From Bacteroidales bacterium (GTDB taxonomy: Bacteria > Bacteroidota > Bacteroidia > Bacteroidales > UBA932), in assembly GCA_017471085.1 (NCBI GenBank), contig JAFUWW010000034.1, positions 1-9,647 of the forward strand: 9,647 nucleotides of DNA, written 5' to 3'. The notes beneath the pieces are model-generated. The model was not told the DNA's origin. It saw nothing but the letters and a program-made list of their open reading frames with translations, and ran no database searches. A program made the position numbers and the translations under genes. Of the stretch, positions 5,956 through 9,647 are shown one piece after another (the stretch's first letter is position 1; every line of letters starts with the position of its first letter).

Positions 5956-7077
5956 CTATTGGATCATGATCGGCATTAAGATGCCGCAGACTTTCTCCGT
6001 GGCGGCTTCTTCCTCCGCGGGGAGGATGAGGGCGGCGCGGCGGGCATCGGCAAATTTGATGACCAGGGAGTTGCAGCCCATGTTGGCCAGGATTTCCGTG
6101 AGGAAGGTGGACTTGAAGCCGATGGAGAGCTCGTCGCCCTGATAGTTGCAGCTGATCTTTTCGTAGGCGGCGAGGGCGAAGCCCAGATCCTGGGCCGATA
6201 TCTCCAGCTGGCCTTCCTTAAGGGTGAACTTGATGTGGTTGGAGGCCTTGTTGGCGCACACGGCCACGCGCTTCACGGTATTGAGGAGGAGCTGACGGTC
6301 GATCTGCAGCACGTTGGAGTTGCCGGTAGGGATTACGTCGCGGTACTTGGGGTATTTGCCCACGACCAGGCGGCAGATCATGGTGGTGCCGCCGAAACTG
6401 AACTGTGCGGTGGAGGAGTCGAAGGCCACCTCAACGGTTTCCACTTCCTTGCCGATGATGGAACGGAGCACGTTCGCCGGCTTCTTGTGCAGGATGAAGG
6501 AGGCTTTTTCCGCGGCCTTCACGTCGCCGGTGGTGTAGCAGATGAGCTTGTGGGAATCCGAGGCGACGAGCGTGGTGCTTTCCGGGGCGATGTCGAAGAA
6601 AATACCGTTCATGGCAGGACGGATTTCATCGTCGGCCGTGGCATAGACCGTGCTCTGGATGCCTTCTACCAGCGTTTCTGCGGGGAATTCCACCTTCAGG
6701 GCGTCTTCGCCGGTGGATTTGATCTCCGGGTAATCTTCGGCCGGGAAATAGGGGAGGACCGAGTTGCCGCTGGCCCAGCTGCACTCGAACGAACTCTCCG
6801 TGGTGGTGCGGATGCCGAGGGGCTGGTCCGGCAGTTCCTTCAGGAGGTCTGTCATGAGACGGGCGGGCACGGCGATGGTTCCGTCTTCTTCGGCGGAGTC
6901 CGTGTCGATGCTGGTGCGGAGGGTAAGCTCCGAATCCGAAGCCGTGATTTCCAGCTTGCCGTCCTTGAGGACAAACAGGAAGTTCTCCAGGATGGGAAGC
7001 GGAGATTTGGACGGAATGGCCTTGGAAACGTCCATGAGGGCCTTGAGAAGAGTGGTGCTGGAAATGTTCAGTTTCAT
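5956..7077 (-). CDS. dnaN: DNA polymerase III beta subunit (sliding clamp)
   Basis: A 373-residue protein, close to the usual length of about 366-375 residues. It starts MKLNISSTTLLKALMDVSKA and has SPLPILENFLFVL and ITASDSELTLR, the classic first-domain signature. Next come GTIAVPARLMTDLLKELPDQ, then RPAMNGIFFDI and LVASDSHKLICY in the second domain. It ends LMPIMIQ, a match to the conserved Met-Pro C-terminus that forms part of the partner-binding cleft. The protein forms a dimeric ring of three clamp domains per subunit around DNA and tethers the replicative polymerase and repair enzymes. It has its own likely promoter and is followed by an exonuclease gene. It is not next to dnaA here, as is common in Bacteroidota. 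Identity is secure. Confidence 0.98.
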   Translation of the reverse strand: MKLNISSTTLLKALMDVSKAIPSKSPLPILENFLFVLKDGKLEITASDSELTLRTSIDTDSAEEDGTIAVPARLMTDLLKELPDQPLGIRTTTESSFECSWASGNSVLPYFPAEDYPEIKSTGEDALKVEFPAETLVEGIQSTVYATADDEIRPAMNGIFFDIAPESTTLVASDSHKLICYTTGDVKAAEKASFILHKKPANVLRSIIGKEVETVEVAFDSSTAQFSFGGTTMICRLVVGKYPKYRDVIPTGNSNVLQIDRQLLLNTVKRVAVCANKASNHIKFTLKEGQLEISAQDLGFALAAYEKISCNYQGDELSIGFKSTFLTEILANMGCNSLVIKFADARRAALILPAEEEAATEKVCGILMPIMIQ

Positions 7078-7118
7078 ATATTGTGTCTTTTATCTGCAGT
7101 TTTATGCATGTTAGCAGA

Positions 7119-7150
7119 CAAATATAAACATTTTCTCCCAAACGGCCTAA
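7119..7150 (-). promoter_or_regulatory. Predicted promoter for dnaN
   Basis: On the minus strand TTAG (7150-7147), 20 bases, then TATATTTG (7126-7119) fit the Bacteroidota consensus with one -33 mismatch. Transcription would start about 35 bases before the dnaN ATG. It lies in the 125-base gap between dnaN and the lipoprotein gene upstream, which holds no other recognisable element. Confidence 0.55.
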
Positions 7151-7202
7151 TTTCCTTGCTGCGAAATTCACGGCTGCCGGTGCGAAACGGGTCCGCAGGT
7201 CC

Positions 7203-8153
7203 CTACAAGGAATGATCCAGGAAGGCGCGGGTGCGGAGGGCGATGTTCTCTTTCAGGCAGTCGGAGTACCAGCGGATTTCGAAAGTGTGGTAGTTGCCGC
7301 CCCTCCAGTAGGGATGGAAAGCGTGGGAGGTGCTGGTGTAGCCGGCTACCAGAAGGAATTTGGAGGCGGGGTCCAGCGTGACGGTGAGGTTGTCGGTTAC
7401 GCCGTCCGGATTCGTTGAGACGGTCAGCGCGGCAGGAGTCGCGTCGGTGCGCCAGTTGACGGGATTGATGGCCACCGCATTACCCTGGCTCACCACCCCG
7501 AAGGCGTCTTCGGGCGTATGGACGGAATTGTAGCAGATGGTGACGCCGGTGTCGTCGGCCCCCGTGGCGGGACGGATGACCGGATACTTCCGCAGGTCTT
7601 CCTCCGTGACTTTCCAGCCGATGAGGTAAACCGCCACCAACCGGTCAGAGGCCTCCTCCGGCATGGACTTGAGCAGTTCCAGGGCCATCTGTCCGCCCTG
7701 GCTGAAGCCGGCAAGGACGAAAGGCCGGCCCCCGTTCATCCGCGCCAGGTATTCCTCGAATGCCCGACGGCAGTCTTCAACCGCCACAGGAGCTCTCTGA
7801 CTGACAAGCGCCGGATCCAGGTAGCTTTCCATCGTAATTTGCCGATAATAGGGCGAATAGAAGTTCAGCTGGCCGCTCAGACGCCTGTCCACGCCACGCA
7901 TCTCAGAAGTGATGCCCGGGCAAAGCGTAGGATGGGCGGCATCGGCATGATGCAGCTGGATCCCATTCTGGCCGATATAGTCAAGCGTCTGCGTGGAAGC
8001 GATGTAAAACAGGTCGGCGGCAGCTTGCCGGTCCAGGTGGAACCAGATGGAATCGGCATGATAATCAGGTGCTTCCGGAATCGTCGTCCGGGCGCTGTCG
8101 TTACAGGATACGGCCAGAAGCAGGGCGGCGAAGAAACAAAGTCTTTTAAGCAT
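7203..8153 (-). CDS. DUF3089 alpha/beta-hydrolase-like lipoprotein
   Basis: A 316-residue lipoprotein. The signal is MLKRLCFFAALLLAVSC with Cys17, followed by NDS. The body matches the DUF3089 family: DSIWFHLDRQAAADLFYIAS (34-53) near the start, LNFYSPYYRQ (96-105), and a nucleophile elbow AGFSQGGQMALELL (148-161) with Ser151. Later VYLIGW (175-180) and GNAVAINPVNW (224-234) occur, and an HAFHPYWRGGNYH segment (278-290) may hold the catalytic histidine. The family has an alpha/beta-hydrolase fold, but its substrate is not known; esterase activity is only inferred from the GxSxG motif. It acts in the cell envelope. It starts 20 bases after hisIE on the same strand with no visible promoter, so it may be carried on the histidine transcript although no role in histidine synthesis is known. 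Confidence 0.85.
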   Translation of the reverse strand: MLKRLCFFAALLLAVSCNDSARTTIPEAPDYHADSIWFHLDRQAAADLFYIASTQTLDYIGQNGIQLHHADAAHPTLCPGITSEMRGVDRRLSGQLNFYSPYYRQITMESYLDPALVSQRAPVAVEDCRRAFEEYLARMNGGRPFVLAGFSQGGQMALELLKSMPEEASDRLVAVYLIGWKVTEEDLRKYPVIRPATGADDTGVTICYNSVHTPEDAFGVVSQGNAVAINPVNWRTDATPAALTVSTNPDGVTDNLTVTLDPASKFLLVAGYTSTSHAFHPYWRGGNYHTFEIRWYSDCLKENIALRTRAFLDHSL

Positions 8154-8173
8154 AGAAAAGCGGTTTCGATGGT

Positions 8174-8773
8174 TTACTTGTGCCGGATGGCCAGTTCTTT
8201 CTCCAGGTCGGCGATCGTTACGCCTTGCTGCTCCAGCAGGACCAGCAGGTGGTACACCAGGTCGCCGGCTTCATAGATGAAACGGTCGCGGTTGCCGTCA
8301 ACGGCCTCGATTACGGCTTCGACGGCTTCTTCGCCCACCTTCTTGCCGATCGCCTTCGGCCCCTTGATGAACAGCCGGGAGGTATAGGAACCCTCCGGCA
8401 GTTTCTGGTGCCTGTCCCTGATAAGGGCTGAGAGGGAGCGGACGAACCCCTCGTCCTCCGGCGTGTCGAAGCAGGCGGTGGTGCCCCGGTGGCAGGTGGG
8501 ACCGTCCGGCCGGGCCTGGATGAGGAGCGTGTCCGCATCGCAGTCCGGATACATGCGCACGATATGCAGGAAGTTGCCGCTGGTCTCGCCCTTGGTCCAG
8601 AGGCATTGCCGGCTCCGGGACCAGAAGGTCACCACACCTTCGGCCACACTTTTGTCGTAGGCCTCCGCATTCATGTAGCCCAGCATCAGCACTTTCAGGG
8701 TGCAGGCATCCTGGATAATCACCGGCAGCAGCCCGTCTCCCGTTTTGCTTAAATTGAAATCGTTGAATTGCAT
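8174..8773 (-). CDS. hisIE: Bifunctional phosphoribosyl-AMP cyclohydrolase / phosphoribosyl-ATP pyrophosphatase
   Basis: A 199-residue cytoplasmic fusion enzyme for steps two and three of histidine synthesis. The HisE half hydrolyses PR-ATP to PR-AMP, and the HisI half opens the purine ring of PR-AMP. The HisI half (about 1-110) shows LGYMNAEAY, FWSRSRQCLWTKGETSGN (50-67), the metal-binding DCDAD (77-81) and GPTCH (91-95) with a further cysteine at 101. The HisE half (about 111-199) shows LPEGSYTSRL, KKVGEEAVE (144-152) and EAGDLVYHLLVLL (168-180), typical of the all-alpha NTP pyrophosphatase fold. Length matches the usual fused enzyme of about 200 residues. It begins 52 bases after hisF, with no convincing promoter in that gap, so it is most likely in the same operon. 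Identity is secure. Confidence 0.97.
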   Translation of the reverse strand: MQFNDFNLSKTGDGLLPVIIQDACTLKVLMLGYMNAEAYDKSVAEGVVTFWSRSRQCLWTKGETSGNFLHIVRMYPDCDADTLLIQARPDGPTCHRGTTACFDTPEDEGFVRSLSALIRDRHQKLPEGSYTSRLFIKGPKAIGKKVGEEAVEAVIEAVDGNRDRFIYEAGDLVYHLLVLLEQQGVTIADLEKELAIRHK

Positions 8774-8825
8774 ATAGGGTTTTCTATGTTGCTGTTATAC
8801 AATAGTTTGTGCAATATGCCCGCCG

Positions 8826-9587
8826 TCAGGTTGTGATGCGGACCGGTACTCCGGCCGCGGCGAGGGAGGCCTTCAGCCGGGGAATGGGAATCTGGCCGTA
8901 GTGGAAGATGCTGGCGGCGAGGGCGGCGTCGGCCTTGCCAAAGGTGAGCACGTCTACGATGTCCTGCACGGAACCGGCTCCGCCGGAGGCGATCACGGGG
9001 ATGGAAAGCAGCCCGTTGAGGCGGGTGTAAACATCGATGGCATAGCCGTTCCGGGTCCCGTCATGGTCCATGGACGTAAAGAGAATCTCTCCGGCGCCCC
9101 TTTCCTGCGCTTCATACGCCCAGTCAAAGAGTTCCCGGTCGGTAAAACGCGAACCGCCGTGCGTGGTGCAGAGCCATCGGCCCTCCACATTCTTCGCGTC
9201 GATGGCCACTACGACGAACTGATTTCCATAGCGTCCGGCAATCTCCCCGATGAGGGCAGGGTTCTTCAAAGCCGAACTGTTGACGGAGATTTTGTCGGCC
9301 CCGGCATCCAGCAGGCGGGCGGCGTCTTCCACCGAGCCGATACCGCCCCCCACTGTGAAGGGAATGTTGATGCCCAGGGCGATTTTCTCCACCAGGGCGG
9401 CGAAGGTGCGGCGCTCTTCCCTGGAGGCGCTGATGTCCAGATATACCAGTTCGTCGGCCCCTTCACGGGCATAGCGGACGCCCATTTCCACGGCGTCGCC
9501 CACTTCGCGGAGCCCCTCGAAGTTGATGCCCTTCACAACCTGGGCGTCCTTTACATCGAGGCAGGGGATGATCCTTTTTGCGACCAT
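8826..9587 (-). CDS. hisF: Imidazole glycerol phosphate synthase, cyclase subunit
   Basis: A 253-residue (beta/alpha)8-barrel. With the HisH glutaminase it converts PRFAR and ammonia to imidazole glycerol phosphate and AICAR, linking histidine and purine synthesis. The two catalytic aspartates are at the expected positions: Asp11 in RIIPCLDVKD and Asp130 in VVVAIDAKN. Phosphate-binding loops are visible as PFTVGGGIGS (76-85), DKISVNSSA (98-106) and PVIASGGAGS. LFTSMDHDGTRNGY is also typical. Full length agrees with the family (about 250 residues). The ATG at 9587 is used because the conserved MVAKRIIPCLD begins there; this makes the gene overlap the end of hisA by 37 bases, suggesting translational coupling. 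Confidence 0.98.
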   Translation of the reverse strand: MVAKRIIPCLDVKDAQVVKGINFEGLREVGDAVEMGVRYAREGADELVYLDISASREERRTFAALVEKIALGINIPFTVGGGIGSVEDAARLLDAGADKISVNSSALKNPALIGEIAGRYGNQFVVVAIDAKNVEGRWLCTTHGGSRFTDRELFDWAYEAQERGAGEILFTSMDHDGTRNGYAIDVYTRLNGLLSIPVIASGGAGSVQDIVDVLTFGKADAALAASIFHYGQIPIPRLKASLAAAGVPVRITT

Positions 9588-9647
9588 AACTTTATGTCTT
9601 GTAAGGTGATACGATTTTCGTAAATGGCTTTCCCCACGATGGTTTTC
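9551..9647 (-). CDS. hisA: HisA, phosphoribosylformimino-AICAR ribotide isomerase, C-terminal end only
   Basis: The gene enters from the right edge. The frame from 9646 reads KTIVGKAIYENRITLQDIKL, matching the end of HisA barrels (GKAIYEGxITLKDL), then WSQKGSSPASM and a TAA at 9553-9551. Only about 31 residues are visible, and the last ten are translated from DNA that also encodes the start of hisF. HisA opens the ring of ProFAR to give PRFAR, the substrate of HisF, so the order hisA-hisF-hisIE fits a standard operon. The call rests on a short segment plus its position. Confidence 0.82.
   Translation of the reverse strand, partial: KTIVGKAIYENRITLQDIKLWSQKGSSPASM

Noticed and set aside
6235..7215. 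Long plus-strand open frame (326 codons) opposite dnaN
   Set aside because: The minus strand encodes an unmistakable sliding clamp; the plus-strand product is rich in Gly, Val and His in the manner of an antisense shadow.

Overview
The window looks like chromosomal DNA of a G+C-rich member of the Bacteroidota, probably order Bacteroidales. The evidence is a surface beta-propeller lipoprotein paired with a TonB-dependent receptor, several promoters of the Bacteroidota form (TTTG-like box, 20 bases, TAnnTTTG), starts without clear Shine-Dalgarno sequences, a dnaN gene next to a DnaQ-like exonuclease, and a fused hisIE at the end of a hisA-hisF-hisIE run. The genus cannot be fixed from the sequence. 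No rRNA, tRNA, CRISPR array or insertion sequence was seen, and no gene-free stretch exceeds 300 bases.

Layout. Bases 1-617 (+) hold the 3' part of a class II fructose-bisphosphate aldolase, ending at a strong bidirectional terminator (631-673). Bases 689-4941 form a small-molecule uptake locus. A receptor of BtuB type (1896-3779, -) is followed by a BtuG-like propeller lipoprotein (689-1831, -), and a substrate-binding lipoprotein of BtuF type (3922-4941, +) is divergent to them. Bases 4987-7077 (-) carry dnaN (sliding clamp), then a 3'-5' exonuclease with an ExoX-like C-terminal module. Bases 7203-9647 (-) are the distal end of a histidine operon: hisA (end only), hisF and hisIE, then a DUF3089 alpha/beta-hydrolase-like lipoprotein 20 bases later.

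How the genes work together. In the uptake locus, the propeller would catch the ligand at the cell surface, the receptor would import it through the outer membrane, and the binding lipoprotein would pass it to an inner-membrane ABC permease that is not in this window. The gene set is the one known for cobalamin (BtuB-BtuG-BtuF), but no cobalamin riboswitch is visible, so the ligand is an inference. HisA, HisF and HisIE carry out middle steps of histidine synthesis. DnaN and the exonuclease belong to DNA replication and repair.

The most unusual part is the 190-base divergent control region (about 3779-3969). It has two promoters facing each other whose -7 boxes form one palindrome. Next to them, a 10-base motif occurs four times in alternating orientation and makes two related 50-base units. 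The second unit contains the btuF start codon and encodes its signal peptide; the first encodes a similar peptide in a different frame.
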